Assembly: GCF_033118175.1 (NCBI RefSeq)
Contig: NC_083704.1
Coordinates: 52,168,501-52,232,500, forward strand
From: Dama dama
Lineage: Eukaryota > Chordata > Mammalia > Artiodactyla > Cervidae
Direction of reading: 5' to 3'
Length of the DNA: 64,000 nucleotides
Both the position numbers and the translations under genes were made by a program. Positions 58,901 to 61,692 of this stretch are shown here, one piece after another (the stretch's first letter is position 1; the number at the start of each line of letters is the position of its first letter). Under the pieces are notes generated by a model. It searched no databases and was not told where the DNA came from. It saw only the letters and a program-made list of their open reading frames with translations.

Positions 58901-61183
58901 GTGGTGAAGATGAGGAGGACCCGGATGAAGGGGATGATGATTCCCTAAGTGAAGGCAGTACATCTGAGCAGCAGGATGAGCTCCAGGAAGAGTCAGAAAT
59001 GTCAGAAAAAAAGTCATGCTCCTCCTCCCCCACCCAAAGTGAGATATCCACATCACTGCCTCCAGACAGACAGAGAAGAAAAAGAGAACTTCGCACTTTT
59101 TCATTTTCTGATGATGAGAATAAACCTCCTTCACCAAAGGTACCCATTTTAAAACTACAGTGTTTTTTTTTTTTTTTTCTTTCTTGACAATTTCCCTCAA
59201 CAGTCTAATGGTGAATGATATTGACATTACACTTATTTCAGTATGGCATCAGTTGAATTTCCTGAGTCTCTTTTTAAAAGATCCCAAATTCAGATTTACT
59301 TGTATGTCAAGGATTATTTAGAGATCAAATAATAATAATCCCTATCAGGGGGAAAGTCTCTCAGAATGGCAGCTTATTTTAAGTTACAAAAGTTTCATTG
59401 GTAGTTTATTAGTAGTCTATTAGTCTTTTAGGAAAAACTGTCTTTTTTATATTTTTCATGATATATGTGGTTTTTTTAGAAATAGACTATTTATATCTTT
59501 TTGGCTCTTGTTAAACCATTTTGTTTGTAGATTCATATGTGCATATTATATAACACATACACACATTATGAGAATGGAAGAGTAAGTTAGTATTTTAAAC
59601 TTGGATTGCTTTTTAAATATAATCTGTGAACAGAAGTGGTTAAAAATGATTTCTCCTGGTAATTTAGTTAAGCCTTCTCTTATTGGAAATACCAGCCTGT
59701 TCACTTCTGCACCCTGACAGAGCGTGTGCTAAAATAAACCAAGGAACAAATGGGAGATTTTAAAACTATTTTCTGCTGTTAAATTATCTACATTATTTGT
59801 ATTGAGACTTTGAGATACATTCTTGTCCACTGGTATTTCTTATTATAAAAGACAAACAGTTTCTCAGTACCTAATGTGTGTGGATCTTTGCATATTTTCT
59901 GGGAGAAATCATGTCCTAAAAGCACTTTGAATTCTGCCTTTTAAAGGGTTATGACTTTCTGTAGAGACTTTCTTAGAATGAAGTAGCTTTAACACCATTT
60001 GTTTTGGTTTTGTTGTGGGGAATGAAGGAAATAAGGATTGAAGTTGCTGAAAGGCTTCACCTGGACAGTAACCCCCTGAAGTGGAGTGTGGCGGACGTTG
60101 TGCGGTTCATCCGATCCACAGACTGTGCTCCGTTAGCAAGAATATTCCTAGACCAGGTATCACAGAGACCTTTAGTTTTTAGTAATGCGTCTCTTTAGCA
60201 AAGGACTATGGATATAATAGCAATAGCAATTTATTTACAAGTCTTAGGAAAAATACTTCTATCCAAAAATAAAAAATGATTTCCCTGTTTAGGAGTAGAA
60301 ACGTGATAAAAAGTTATTTATCTGACTTCCTTCACAGTTGAAGCAGATTGTTACTGCAATCTTATTTTTCCTAAGAGTTTGTTTGCAACCTCCATTAAAT
60401 AACTTAAAATCAAGCATGCTATACTTAATGCTTATACTTATGCCAAATATATACATATATATATATATATACTTATATATATATATACAAATATATACTT
60501 ATGCATATACTTATGCCAAAATAGCGATTTGCTTGTTATTAAAAAATAATTAACATCTATAATATGTTAGGATCTAACAGAAATAGTCTGTGACCTTAAA
60601 CAATGAAATAAATTTTGTTTTGATAATTGAGATTCACAACTGAACATCTTTGAAAAGCTTCTCAGGCTTTTGTGAATTACAGAGCAGGAAAACATTATTT
60701 ATAGGTAATATTTTCTTTCGGATTTAGGTAAGTTCCTCTAAAAAGATGATTCTTTTGACACATTTAGTTGTCAATTACAAGGCTAGTTAGTTTACTGGAT
60801 TTCTGCAGAACAGAATAGATTCTTACTTGTGGTAAAACTTTTATTATTCATTCTGAAGATTCATTAGTATAGAGGACCATGAGAGGTATTTAAAAGGAAA
60901 TGTGTGATACTTACTTAAGGAGAAAAAGTAATGAAAAGCACAGGGACCCTGATTTTGACAAAACGAAGTGAACCAGGGCTGTCATGGTTGAGCTGCCATT
61001 CATGTGCACATCACAGATAATTTGTATTTTATGCTTTAACAGGAAATTGATGGGCAGGCCCTATTGCTCCTTACTCTTCCCACTGTTCAAGAGTGCATGG
61101 ACTTAAAACTGGGCCCTGCTATCAAACTTTGCCATCACATAGAGAGGATCAAGTTTGCTTTTTATGAACAGTTTGCCAACTGA
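14151..61183 (+). CDS. SFMBT1: SFMBT1, Scm-like with four MBT domains protein 1 (20 coding exons, complete)
   Basis: The joined exons give an 865-residue protein. Domains in order: MBT1 (~20-120), MBT2 (~128-232), MBT3 (~240-347), MBT4 (~355-452), SLED/DUF3588 (~493-638), a basic stretch with a GRPPGG AT-hook-like core (~644-680), an acidic Ser-rich linker (~696-775) and SAM (~793-860). Known for the family: it is a nuclear Polycomb-group-related corepressor. MBT repeats bind histone tails, SLED binds DNA and SAM mediates protein contacts; human SFMBT1 works with LSD1-CoREST, and fly Sfmbt pairs with the YY1 homologue Pho. Every junction keeps phase and uses GT-AG. The ATG at 14151 has G at -3, and an in-frame TAA lies upstream at 14103-14105. 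The linker before MBT3 has one Glu fewer than I recall for human. No frameshift or stop interrupts the frame. The promoter is outside the window or unrecognised. The identification rests on residue-level recognition across all exons. Confidence 0.97.
14413..15816 (-). mobile_element. L1 3' region fragments
   Basis: Antisense L1: TACCCATCACCCAGCTTCTA, CATTCATCTGTTGCAGTAC, GATAAATGCCCAGGAGCACA, and at 15300-15560 TACAATTCACATGCTATAAA. A long T-run lies at 15690-15714. Confidence 0.8.
15817..16144 (-). mobile_element. CHR-type tRNA SINE
   Basis: Antisense: T-run (the poly(A) tail), then GCGGTGGCTTCTCTTGTTGT, GGCTCTAAAGCGCTGGG and the tRNA head CAGGGATCGAACCTATATCC. Inserted in antisense L1. Confidence 0.85.
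16378..16511 (+). mobile_element. short CHR-type SINE with A14/T12 tail
   Basis: Head GAACTTTCCTGGCTGTCCAG, B-box region, GGAACTAAGATCCTACATGC, then A14 directly joined to T12 (16486-16511). Confidence 0.85.
17032..17074 (-). repeat. poly(T) bracketed by a 17 bp direct repeat
   Basis: TTTAAATTGGGTGTTTT occurs at 17032-17048 and 17058-17074 around T16. This fits insertion of a bare poly(A) tail by target-primed reverse transcription. Confidence 0.75.
17844..17959 (-). mobile_element. short tRNA SINE with 12 bp target duplication
   Basis: AAAATACACATC at 17832-17843 and 17960-17971 flanks an antisense CHR-type SINE (TTTTGTTTGTTTGATGCGC, then GGGATTGAACCCGAGCC, then GGACTGCCAGCAAAGTTCC). Confidence 0.9.
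18155..18204 (+). repeat. 20 bp direct repeat, 30 bp period
   Basis: TTTTATCCTTATTTAAACTT at 18155-18174 and 18185-18204, separated by 10 bp. Confidence 0.9.
18289..18329 (+). repeat. poly(A) bracketed by a 16 bp direct repeat
   Basis: AAGATTTCTTTATTGT at 18289-18304 and 18314-18329 flanks A11. No other element sequence lies between the copies. Confidence 0.8.
18540..19380 (-). mobile_element. L1 3' region fragment
   Basis: Antisense L1: CACTTAATATGTACTGAGGT, GATGGACATTTGGATTACTT, GAAGTGGAATTGCTGGATCA. Interrupted by Bov-A. Confidence 0.75.
18824..18959 (+). mobile_element. Bov-A SINE with (AGC)n tail
   Basis: AATGCTGGATGT at 18812-18823 and 18960-18971 is a perfect 12 bp target duplication. 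The insert starts in the Bov-A body (TGGAGAAGGAAATGGCAACC), lacks the tRNA head and ends in CAGCAGCAGCAGCAGC. Confidence 0.93.
19381..19689. other. intron 1, unassigned
   Basis: No repeat or exon recognised. Confidence 0.5.
19690..21235 (-). mobile_element. L1 3' region fragments interrupted by BovB
   Basis: Antisense L1: AATATTCCATTGTATGCATA, ATTTGTTGATGGGTACTTGG, ATATATACCCAGAAGTGAAA. After the BovB insert it resumes at ATGATGTTGAACACGTTTTC. Confidence 0.85.
20568..20855 (+). mobile_element. BovB 3' fragment
   Basis: Sense BovB tail: GAAGCTGAAACTCCAATACT, AAGACCCTGATGCTGGGAAA, GATGGTTGGATGGCATCACT, ending GAGCGATTGAACTGA. TGATATTGA/TGATGTTGA at the edges is an imperfect candidate target duplication. 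Confidence 0.9.
21270..22060 (-). mobile_element. L2 LINE fragment (old)
   Basis: Antisense L2 3' sequence: CATTCAGCAACTGTTTATTG, GTCTTAGACAGTGGGGATAT, CTGTCTTCATAGAGTTTG, GGAAGGTCTTTCTGAAGAGG. The right end is uncertain. Confidence 0.6.
22354..22573 (-). mobile_element. Bov-tA SINE
   Basis: CAGTGCATTAAG at 22342-22353 and 22574-22585 is a perfect 12 bp target duplication around a full antisense Bov-tA. It sits 160 bp upstream of coding exon 2. Confidence 0.95.
22746..22840 (+). CDS. SFMBT1: SFMBT1 coding exon 2 (start of MBT1)
   Basis: Acceptor TTTTAATTCCAG, donor GTAAGT. It completes the split Asp codon and continues through the VELSWEDYLEETG segment that opens MBT1, ending after FKH on a codon boundary (residue 41). 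Confidence 0.96.
23040..23522 (-). mobile_element. possible old L1 sequence
   Basis: AGTAGCTCTGTAAGTTTTTG and TTGTTGAAAGCTGGATATG resemble antisense L1; the rest is unassigned. Confidence 0.35.
23523..23553 (-). mobile_element. tRNA-SINE head fragment
   Basis: CAGGCAGATTCTTTAGCCAC then TAGGGAAGCCC: only the first ~30 bp of a ruminant tRNA SINE. Confidence 0.7.
23575..23905 (-). mobile_element. L1 ORF2 endonuclease-region fragment, inverted
   Basis: Antisense ORF2 sequence, including CCTGGAGAATGTTCCATG and CATTGAGATCAGAAAAGG, which correspond to the C-terminal part of the endonuclease domain. Confidence 0.7.
23910..25770 (+). mobile_element. L1 ORF2 RT region and 3'UTR, sense, decayed
   Basis: Sense ORF2 traces (TTTCAGGAATGCAGGATGGC; AACCAATACAATAAGG), then the L1 3' end with TGGTGCAGCCACTTTGGGAA and AATGGAACACTATACAAGAG. 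Many stops. Confidence 0.7.
25946..27283 (+). mobile_element. full-length mariner element (Hsmar1-like, DD34D family), dead
   Basis: Left terminal repeat TTAGGTTGGTACAAAAATAA; the right end is its inverted partner (reverse complement TTAGGCTGGTGAAAAAGTAA). Between them are decayed transposase frames: a KQIGKVKKLDKW-like helix-turn-helix region (26455-26490), TGTGATGAAAAATGGATTTT (the CDEKWI catalytic block, 26592-26611), and CATATTCACCTGACCTC (PYSPDL, 26992-27008). A TA precedes the left end; no clear TA follows the right end. Frameshifts and a 37 bp insertion break the frame. Confidence 0.93.
26813..26849 (+). mobile_element. 37 bp retroposon tail inserted in the mariner
   Basis: TGCACTGAAAACT is duplicated at 26800-26812 and 26850-26862. 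The insert contains AGAGTCGGACATGACTGAGC, the 3' end of Bov-A/BovB. Confidence 0.88.
27284..28003. other. intron 2, unassigned
   Basis: No repeat or exon recognised between the mariner and coding exon 3. Confidence 0.5.
28004..28244 (+). CDS. SFMBT1: SFMBT1 coding exon 3 (body of MBT1)
   Basis: Residues 42-122. It carries the MBT core: GFAPGMKLEVAVKADPETYW, the LRYDGYGEDRRADFW strand and the ADLYPIGWCEQN closing motif. It ends in phase 1 inside a Gly codon; the donor is GTAATG. Confidence 0.97.
28780..30180 (-). mobile_element. old L1 (L1ME/MC-like) 3'UTR
   Basis: Antisense: GGCATTGTCCCACATTTACT, CTTTAATCTGGGACAGTTCC, AATTTGGGTTTGTCTGATGT, AGTAAGTATCTTGTGGGAAG, AAAGGGCTTTCCCTTTTC. Subfamily uncertain. 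Confidence 0.75.
28940..28991 (+). repeat. (CT)n(CA)n compound microsatellite
   Basis: A CT run followed directly by a CA run. Confidence 0.95.
32196..32690 (-). mobile_element. ruminant L1 3' end inserted in HAL1-like element
   Basis: Antisense: GAAGTATAGTTGATTTACAA, CAGTGGGTCCTTGTTTCTC, CCATAAATTTGTTTTCTATG, TGTCACTTAGTATGATGATC. AAAGAAG-type sequence flanks both edges (imperfect duplication). Confidence 0.85.
32925..33226 (+). repeat. diverged ~54 bp direct repeat, ~248 bp apart
   Basis: 32925-32975 and 33173-33226 share GTTACCT(A/G)TGGG, ACAGGATGA/ATAGGATGA and GGGAACAAGGATAAAAG. Confidence 0.8.
33593..33681 (+). CDS. SFMBT1: SFMBT1 coding exon 4 (start of MBT2)
   Basis: Residues 122-151, containing SDWDEFLRQTLTGACSPPV, the N-terminal arm of MBT2. 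The acceptor (CCGTCACCTAG) has a weak pyrimidine tract. The donor is GTGAGT. The last codon is GGC, so the exon ends in phase 0. Confidence 0.95.
33682..34139. other. intron 4, unassigned
   Basis: No repeat recognised. Confidence 0.5.
34140..34745 (-). mobile_element. L1 3' region fragment
   Basis: Antisense L1: ACATCCTTACCAACACCTGT, AATGTAGTCCAATTTATCTT, AACTCAGGGTCAAAAGGTTT. Confidence 0.75.
34777..35229 (+). mobile_element. Tigger1-type non-autonomous DNA transposon
   Basis: Left end CACATACCTTGATTTATTGT, then CTCTGTGGCAACCCTGCTTT; right end CCTGCAATATCTCAGAGGTG then TGCCTG. TA flanks both ends. The 453 bp length is far shorter than full Tigger1, so the transposase is deleted. Confidence 0.82.
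35230..36244. other. intron 4, unassigned
   Basis: No confident repeat or exon; an ordinary AT-rich stretch with a T-run at about 35909-35923. Confidence 0.5.
36245..36491 (+). CDS. SFMBT1: SFMBT1 coding exon 5 (body of MBT2)
   Basis: Residues 152-234. It holds the MBT2 core with SRLECQAF, the RLRYEGLEG strand and the closing HHVGWAAQQGYELQPP. The acceptor is TTTTTTACCTATAG and the donor GTGAGG; it ends in phase 1. Confidence 0.97.
36492..37231. other. intron 5, no feature recognised
   Basis: Nothing identifiable apart from the splice signals. Confidence 0.5.
37232..37323 (+). CDS. SFMBT1: SFMBT1 coding exon 6 (MBT2-MBT3 linker)
   Basis: Residues 234-264, including NEAEWQAILAKVKEEEEPFP, the helical lead-in to MBT3. 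The Glu run here is one residue shorter than I recall for human, which accounts for the 865 versus 866 length. Donor GTAAAA. Confidence 0.95.
37766..38115 (+). mobile_element. CHR-type tRNA SINE
   Basis: Head GGACTTCCCTGGTGATGCAA, B box GGTTCGATCCC, body AGCCTGTGCTCTGTAACAAG, A-rich tail. Ends 78 bp before coding exon 7. Confidence 0.9.
38194..38295 (+). CDS. SFMBT1: SFMBT1 coding exon 7 (MBT3, first half)
   Basis: Residues 265-298, with NMKLEAVDPSSPFGISPATV. It is 102 nt with both ends in phase 0, so skipping would keep frame but break MBT3. The acceptor TTTGCATTTCAG is strong; the donor is GTAAAA. Confidence 0.96.
38296..39239. other. intron 7, unassigned
   Basis: No interspersed repeat recognised except the poly(T) structure at 38752. 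Confidence 0.5.
38752..38793 (-). repeat. poly(T) bracketed by a 15 bp direct repeat
   Basis: CAGATGTAGACTTTT at 38752-38766 and 38779-38793 around T16. The inferred empty site reads GACTTTT/AATC, an L1-endonuclease-like TTTT/AA target. Confidence 0.82.
39240..39480 (+). mobile_element. MIR SINE
   Basis: MIR landmarks: AAACTCAGTTTCCTCTTCTG, AAAATAGGGTTGATAATGGT, ATTGTTAGAAAGATTAAA, AACAATGCCTGACATAAAG. Confidence 0.8.
39637..39787 (+). CDS. SFMBT1: SFMBT1 coding exon 8 (MBT3, second half)
   Basis: Residues 299-349: KYFLVEMDDLRLEN, the FVCHTDSPGIFPVQW strand and SLKNGLHISPPPG. It ends in phase 1 at a comparatively weak donor, GTGTGT. Confidence 0.96.
39987..40202 (-). mobile_element. Bov-tA SINE
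   Basis: AAATTAAGCTTG at 39975-39986 and 40203-40214 is a perfect 12 bp target duplication around a full-length antisense Bov-tA. Confidence 0.95.
40805..40930 (-). mobile_element. MIR/L2 3' fragment
   Basis: CATTTATCCAACAAACATTG, then TTGAGCCAGGCCTTGGAC: the shared MIR/L2 3' tail in antisense. Confidence 0.55.
41215..41455. other. CpG-dense patch in intron 8
   Basis: About 240 bp with roughly 16 CpG dinucleotides by eye, including GGCGCGCGCTCGAG and AGCGGGGCGGC. The surrounding intron is AT-rich with almost no CpG. No repeat family or protein homology recognised. Confidence 0.75.
41567..41685 (+). mobile_element. Bov-A SINE, 5' truncated
   Basis: AAGACATGTTTT at 41555-41566 and 41686-41697 is a perfect 12 bp target duplication. 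Only the Bov-A body is present. Confidence 0.95.
42112..42194 (+). CDS. SFMBT1: SFMBT1 coding exon 9 (start of MBT4)
   Basis: Residues 349-376: GQDFDWADYLKQCGAEAAPQ, the N-terminal arm of MBT4. The acceptor is TCCCTGCCTAG and the donor GTGAGA. It ends in phase 0 after a Pro codon. Confidence 0.96.
42195..42862. other. intron 9, unassigned
   Basis: No confident repeat recognised. Confidence 0.5.
42863..43048 (-). mobile_element. BovB 3' fragment
   Basis: Antisense BovB tail: TTGTTGTTGTTCAGTCACCA to CCGTCAATCTTTCCCACCTG. Confidence 0.88.
43050..44906 (-). mobile_element. old L1 fragment interrupted by BovB
   Basis: Antisense L1 landmarks either side of the BovB: TCCTGAAATGAGATG, GGGGCTGAAAGTTATTTCAT and TTTTGAAAGCATCAGTTGTT at left, GTTGGTATTGAGAAGTTAAA at right. 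Family assignment is moderate. Confidence 0.55.
43621..44479 (-). mobile_element. BovB LINE, 5' truncated (0.86 kb)
   Basis: The 3' end is at left; it extends into RT. The catalytic box region on the minus strand reads NLRYADNTTLMAESEEE, so YADD has become YADN. GTTTTCTACCTTCAG (43606) and GTTTTCTGCCTTACAG (44480) form a diverged target duplication. Confidence 0.93.
44921..45215 (-). mobile_element. CHR-type tRNA SINE
   Basis: Antisense: TTTTTGGCTGTGCTGTGTGG, TCTAGAGCACAGGATTAATA, head CACTGAGCCACTAGGGAAGC. TGATATCACATTTT flanks it at 44907-44920 and 45216-45229. Confidence 0.92.
45216..45250 (-). repeat. poly(T) bracketed by a third copy of the SINE target repeat
   Basis: TGATATCACATTTT recurs at 45216-45229 and 45237-45250 with a T-run between. 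Together with 44907 this makes three copies. Confidence 0.82.
45251..45962. other. intron 9, unassigned
   Basis: No confident repeat. The open frame at 45550-45933 has no recognised homology. Confidence 0.45.
45963..46089 (+). CDS. SFMBT1: SFMBT1 coding exon 10 (MBT4 core)
   Basis: Residues 377-419: EFKENMKLEAVNPLLPEEVC, then VATITAVRGSYLWLQLEG. The acceptor is TTTATTTTCTAG and the donor GTAGGT; it ends in phase 1. Confidence 0.96.
46196..46991. other. intron 10, unassigned
   Basis: No repeat or exon recognised. Confidence 0.5.
46992..47195 (-). mobile_element. Bov-tA SINE
   Basis: Antisense: TTGCTCTGTCGTGTCTGACT, GACTGTAGCCCTCCAGGCTC, head GGCAGGCAGATTCTTTGCCA. Confidence 0.92.
47350..47463 (+). 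CDS. SFMBT1: SFMBT1 coding exon 11 (end of MBT4)
   Basis: Residues 419-457: the second half of MBT4 with FIVNVESMDIFPLGWCETNG, then TPRRAR. The acceptor ends AAATCTAAACAG after a T-run and the donor is GTAACT; it ends in phase 1. Confidence 0.96.
47565..47995 (-). repeat. old interspersed repeat, family not assigned
   Basis: TTTATTATCTCACAGTTTCT, AACTGGGGAAGGGTGTGCTT and TGTGGGGCTGAGGGCCTCTG form a pattern common in mammalian genomes, but I cannot name the family or orientation with confidence. Confidence 0.45.
48069..48290 (+). mobile_element. Tigger/pogo-like MITE
   Basis: Terminal inverted repeats GGTTGACCCTTGAACAATGC and GCATTGTTCAAGGGTCACCT. The interior has GGTTGGTTGAATCTGTGGAT. Confidence 0.8.
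48380..48895 (+). mobile_element. L1 3'UTR fragment
   Basis: Sense: CACATGTTGTATGATTCCAC, AGATTGGTAGTTGCCTAGGG, CTTTGAATATACTAAAGATC. Confidence 0.75.
48897..49121 (-). mobile_element. Tigger/pogo-like MITE, opposite orientation to 48069
   Basis: The right end ATGTTGTTCAAGGGTCAACT is the inverted form of the left end of the element at 48069. The left end is GTTGTCCCTCGGTATACAC. Confidence 0.75.
49211..49253 (+). CDS. SFMBT1: SFMBT1 coding exon 12 (post-MBT linker, 43 nt)
   Basis: The smallest internal exon, encoding the basic HKQRKIAVVQPEK linker between MBT4 and SLED. Acceptor TTTGTACAG and donor GTAAGT are strong. It ends in phase 2 within a Gln codon. Confidence 0.94.
49325..49780 (+). 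mobile_element. DNA-transposon MITE, family not assigned
   Basis: ATTATGTCCCAGAAAAGCTA, CGTAAGTTAAAAATATCATA and AATGCATTTTACATCC near the left end; TTAAGTTGAAATATCATTAA near the right. It starts about 70 bp after exon 12. Confidence 0.6.
50082..50146 (+). CDS. SFMBT1: SFMBT1 coding exon 13 (linker)
   Basis: Residues 471-493: IPSSRTVHEGLKNQELSSPD, a Ser/Gln-rich spacer ahead of SLED. The acceptor is TTTTTCTTGATGCAG and the donor GTATAA; it ends in phase 1. Confidence 0.94.
50147..50810. other. intron 13, unassigned
   Basis: No repeat recognised before the SINE. Confidence 0.45.
50811..51074 (-). mobile_element. BOV-A2 dimeric SINE
   Basis: Two antisense Bov-A units in tandem, each with CGCT(T)CAGTCGTGTC and ACTGGAGTGGGGTGCCAT, with a (TGC)n end. 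TTTGTCTCT at 50803-50811 and 51075-51083 is a candidate target duplication. Confidence 0.9.
51245..51715 (-). repeat. old interspersed repeat, family not assigned
   Basis: A GC-richer block (ACAGAGTCTGAGATTGATAT, GAGTGCTTTTGGCAACACTT, CAACTGAGAGCTGTAAACTG) that resembles a widespread mammalian repeat I cannot name. Orientation is a guess. Confidence 0.4.
51729..51866 (+). mobile_element. short CHR-type tRNA SINE
   Basis: GGAATTCCCTGGTGGTCCAG, B box AGGTTCAATCC, A-rich (TAAATAAACAAATA) tail. Confidence 0.9.
51928..52117 (+). mobile_element. short CHR-type tRNA SINE
   Basis: AGACTTTCCTAGTGGTCCAC, GCTTCAATCCCTGGTCAGCG, tail AAATAAATATTAAAAAAA. More diverged than its neighbour at 51729. Confidence 0.85.
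52118..52866. other. intron 13, unassigned
   Basis: No repeat or exon recognised before exon 14. Confidence 0.5.
52867..53006 (+). CDS. SFMBT1: SFMBT1 coding exon 14 (SLED domain, first part)
   Basis: Residues 493-539: VMINGKYCCPKIYFNHRCFS, then GPYLNKGRIAELPQCVGPGN and VLVLRE. The Cys pattern is typical of SLED/DUF3588. The acceptor TTCATTTCTCAG is strong and the donor is GTAAGG; it ends in phase 0. Confidence 0.97.
53007..53641. other. intron 14, upstream part, unassigned
   Basis: No repeat recognised. The last 102 bp of this intron (53642-53743) are the source of the duplicated segment at 54915. Confidence 0.55.
53744..53853 (+). CDS. SFMBT1: SFMBT1 coding exon 15 (SLED domain, second part)
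   Basis: Residues 540-576: VLTLLINAAYKPSRVLRELQ, then LDKDSVWHGCGEVLKAK. A pyrimidine tract at about 53696-53730 precedes CACAG. It ends in phase 2 at GTGAGT. A decayed second copy of most of this exon and its upstream intron lies in intron 16 (about 54915-55115). Confidence 0.97.
53854..54569. other. intron 15, unassigned
   Basis: Nothing identifiable. Confidence 0.5.
54570..54745 (+). CDS. SFMBT1: SFMBT1 coding exon 16 (SLED domain, third part)
   Basis: Residues 576-635: YKGKSYRATVEIVKTADRVT, then EFCRQTCIKLECCPNLFGPR and CSENCSVLTKTKY. The acceptor TCTTCCAATGGCAG is interrupted by purines. The donor is GTGAGT; it ends in phase 1. Confidence 0.97.
54833..55240 (+). mobile_element. old hAT-like non-autonomous DNA element, split by the exon-15 copy
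   Basis: The left part (54833-54914) has the TATAAAGGGCCAGATAATAT motif and ATTTTAGG. The right part (55116-55240) has AAACAGGCCATGGCCACATG and ends CTAGTTTGCCAACTTTTATG. Both ends read CAAACT inward when compared as inverted repeats. The pattern matches a common mammalian hAT-type MITE; the exact family is not assigned. Confidence 0.6.
54915..55115 (+). pseudogene. decayed local copy of SFMBT1 exon 15 plus upstream intron
   Basis: This segment repeats 53642-53840: about 102 bp of intron 14 (shared CACCTAGGTGACATTCTAGG), the acceptor AG, and the first 97 nt of exon 15 (copy at 55019-55115). I count 6 substitutions in those 97 nt, 5 of them amino-acid changing (A to E, A to T, S to I, L to F, R to W). 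The copy stops before the last 13 exon bases and the donor. It lies 170 bp after exon 16, and hAT-like repeat sequence flanks it on both sides. Spliced after exon 16 it would be out of phase and hit TGA at the eighth codon, so it looks non-functional. Confidence 0.93.
55290..55612 (-). mobile_element. L2 LINE fragment
   Basis: Antisense L2: TCCACTGTGTACCACTACTG, CACTGGGATACAAATGTAAA, ATTGAGTTTACATCTTAATG, CAAGGAAGACTTCCTGACAG. Confidence 0.7.
55690..55848 (-). mobile_element. CHR-type tRNA SINE
   Basis: TTTATTTATTTTGCTGCACA, GTTGTAGCATGTGGGATCTA, GGGATCGAACCCAGGCC, CCACTGGACCACCAGGAAGG. Confidence 0.92.
55850..56639. other. intron 16, unassigned
   Basis: No confident repeat recognised. Confidence 0.5.
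56640..58435 (+). mobile_element. L1 ORF2 end and 3' region, partly nested
   Basis: Sense: GGACTTACTCTACCTGACTT, CAATTGGACATCCAAATTGA, GGCACTTCACCAAAAAAGTG, CATTGCTGGTAGGAGAGTAA, GTGATCCAGCAATTCATTTC. 57330-57600 looks like two additional L1 3' ends. It reaches to within 100 bp of exon 17. Confidence 0.8.
57777..57826 (+). repeat. 18 bp GC-rich tandem repeat (~2.8 units)
   Basis: GTGAACCGAGCTGCAGCG, GTGAGCCGAGCTGCAGCG, GTGAGCCGAGCAGC, inside AT-rich L1 sequence. Confidence 0.92.
58532..58710 (+). CDS. SFMBT1: SFMBT1 coding exon 17 (basic region, AT-hook-like)
   Basis: Residues 635-694. It contains GKKKNKRIGRPPGGHSN, an AT-hook-like GRP core in basic context, and then a dense Lys/Arg run (KKASKRRKRRKN, HKKKRS). 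This could serve as nuclear localisation signal and DNA contact, by inference from composition. The donor is GTATGA; it ends in phase 0. Confidence 0.96.
58894..59139 (+). CDS. SFMBT1: SFMBT1 coding exon 18 (acidic/serine-rich linker)
   Basis: Residues 695-776: low-complexity acidic stretch (EDEEDPDEGDDD), Ser-rich SSSPTQSE, basic RQRRKRE and SDDENKPPSPK. The exon is 246 nt with both ends in phase 0. Acceptor CCTTGTCCTCTAG is good; the donor GTACCC departs strongly from consensus. Confidence 0.96.
59140..60027. other. intron 18, no repeat recognised
   Basis: T18 run at 59162-59179 close to the weak exon 18 donor; otherwise unassigned. Confidence 0.5.
60028..60156 (+). CDS. SFMBT1: SFMBT1 coding exon 19 (SAM domain, first half)
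   Basis: Residues 777-819: EIRIEVAERLHLDSNPLKWS, then VADVVRFIRSTDCAPLARIF. It is 129 nt with both ends in phase 0. The acceptor (TGTGGGGAATGAAG) has purines next to the AG with the T-rich tract further upstream. The donor GTATCA is weak. Confidence 0.95.
60157..61042. other. intron 19, AT-rich
   Basis: Contains a (TA)n-rich low-complexity block at 60448-60500; nothing else recognised. Confidence 0.6.
60448..60500 (+). repeat. (TA)n low-complexity
   Basis: Interrupted TA runs: TATATACATATATATATATA, then ACTTATATATATATATAC. Confidence 0.92.
61043..61183 (+). CDS. SFMBT1: SFMBT1 coding exon 20 (SAM domain, second half, stop)
   Basis: Residues 820-865 and TGA at 61181-61183. It completes SAM with EIDGQALLLLTLPTVQECMD and LKLGPAIKLCHHIERIKFAF, ending YEQFAN. 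The acceptor is TATGCTTTAACAG. Confidence 0.97.
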   Translation, partial: EIDGQALLLLTLPTVQECMDLKLGPAIKLCHHIERIKFAFYEQFAN

Positions 61184-61421
61184 GAAGGACAACCAAAGTA
61201 GGCTGTATCTTTGAAGCACAAATGCAGCAAATCCTTCGCCCTGCTCTACAAGTGGAGCTGAAGTAGTCCCAGGGCTCTGGGCCCTGCAGGTGTCGGCTTG
61301 CTCTCTTTGCACTTTCAGGGAAGGAGGACCCACACCGAGGAAGCAAAAACTGCACAAAAGTGGCTCTCCCGCCAGTGAAAATGTGGGCATCTCTTGTTCA
61401 TCAGATTGCAGTTTTAAAAAA

Positions 61422-61427
61422 AATAAA
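61422..61427 (+). promoter_or_regulatory. SFMBT1: candidate poly(A) signal AATAAA
   Basis: The only canonical AATAAA noticed in the first kilobase after the stop codon, about 240 nt downstream of it. A GU-rich patch (GGTGTGGCCTGG) follows at about 61473. Confidence 0.4.
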
Positions 61428-61686
61428 GATTGTGAAGAAAAGACTCATATAAAAAGAATAAGCATTTCCACTGGTGTGGCCTGGAAACAAGGATAATCGA
61501 GGCTGCTGGCACGCACCCTTTTGATTTTCTTTTTATTCTCTCTGTTCCTTCCCATTGTAGATGGAACTTTGTTCTCTGCTTTCTCTTTCTTGGGAAGAGA
61601 GGACATAGCTTTAAGTCAGCACTGATTTGGGACTGTGCCTCAGGCACGTCAGTGCTTCATTGTCATGTGTTTTAAAGCTTTTTTAA

Positions 61687-61692
61687 ATTAAA
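61687..61692 (+). promoter_or_regulatory. SFMBT1: candidate poly(A) signal ATTAAA
   Basis: The common ATTAAA variant, followed within 15-45 nt by T/G-rich sequence (TTTTGGGG, TTATGTGG, GGTTTTTG), a good downstream element. Confidence 0.4.

Noticed and set aside
58865..59227. Antisense open frames over exon 18
   Set aside because: They are shadows of the low-complexity acidic/Ser exon on the coding strand.
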